From NCBI GenBank assembly GCA_017882655.1, contig JADGPB010000210.1, positions 1-5,235 on the forward strand: a stretch of DNA of 5,235 nucleotides. Reading direction: 5' to 3'. Source of the DNA: Propionibacteriales bacterium. GTDB lineage: Bacteria; Actinomycetota; Actinomycetes; Propionibacteriales; Propionibacteriaceae. Below the pieces are notes generated by a model, which was given only the letters and a program-made list of their open reading frames with translations, made no database searches and was not told where the DNA came from. Positions 5,150-5,235 of this stretch are shown piece by piece. Position 1 is the first letter of the stretch, and every line of letters starts with the position of its first letter. Position numbers and translations under genes: made by a program.

Positions 5150-5235
5150 TCAGAGCTTCGAGCCGACGAGGACGGTGAGGTCGACGAGACGGTTCGAGTA
5201 GCCCCACTCGTTGTCGTACCAGCCCACGACCTTGA
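5150..5235 (-). CDS. gap: Glyceraldehyde-3-phosphate dehydrogenase, C-terminal end (5' part outside window)
   Basis: Only the last 27 codons and the TGA stop (5150-5152) of a type I glyceraldehyde-3-phosphate dehydrogenase are present. The enzyme oxidises and phosphorylates glyceraldehyde 3-phosphate to 1,3-bisphosphoglycerate, the substrate of the adjacent Pgk. The visible peptide contains VVGWYDNEWGYSNRLVDL, the highly conserved C-terminal block in which the Asn of NEWGYS contacts the nicotinamide of NAD(P). The end VLVGSKL is typical of actinobacterial Gap. The catalytic Cys and the Rossmann domain lie outside the window. The 29-nt gap to pgk, with no terminator visible, points to cotranscription. 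Confidence 0.95.
   Translation of the reverse strand, partial: KVVGWYDNEWGYSNRLVDLTVLVGSKL

Noticed and set aside
1..5235. Search for a mobile element, CRISPR array, tRNA/rRNA or riboswitch
   Set aside because: Coding density is near complete with housekeeping genes. No transposase motif, repeat-spacer pattern, tRNA-like CCA/anticodon structure or long leader was seen.

Overview
This window is a stretch of central-carbon chromosome from a high-GC Gram-positive bacterium (Actinomycetota). The evidence is the strong G/C bias at third codon positions, the frequent GTG starts, the presence of OpcA and an RbpA-family protein (both actinobacterial), and the gene order. The order zwf-opcA-pgl facing rbpA-secG-tpiA-pgk-gap is familiar from streptomycetes and relatives. 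The protein sequences lean towards the Propionibacteriales/Nocardioidaceae side, but that placement is an impression from memory and not a firm assignment.

Left half, + strand (1-2274): the end of an oxidative pentose-phosphate operon. It holds the last 151 codons of glucose-6-phosphate dehydrogenase (zwf), then opcA 7 nt later, then a 6-phosphogluconolactonase-type gene (pgl) whose ATG overlaps the opcA stop as ATGA. Zwf with its partner OpcA makes 6-phosphogluconolactone and NADPH, and Pgl hydrolyses the lactone.

Middle (2275-2322): a 48-nt convergent intergenic region with a near-perfect GC-rich hairpin, which probably terminates transcription from both sides.

Right half, - strand (5235 down to 2323): gap (last 27 codons only), pgk and tpiA lie close together as a glycolytic operon. 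A 117-nt gap with two possible hairpins follows, then secG (protein-export channel subunit) and a small zinc-binding RbpA-family RNA polymerase-binding protein. Three of the four complete genes on this strand start with GTG. Every intergenic stretch in the window is under 120 nt, so almost all of the DNA is accounted for.

I see no mobile element, CRISPR array, tRNA/rRNA or undescribed multi-gene system. The points worth a second look are the unusual active-site-region residues of Pgl, the divergent RbpA-family protein at the end of the glycolysis/secG cluster, a possible internal and partly leaderless promoter for secG, the basic C-terminal tail of OpcA, and an over-represented palindrome, CGTACG.
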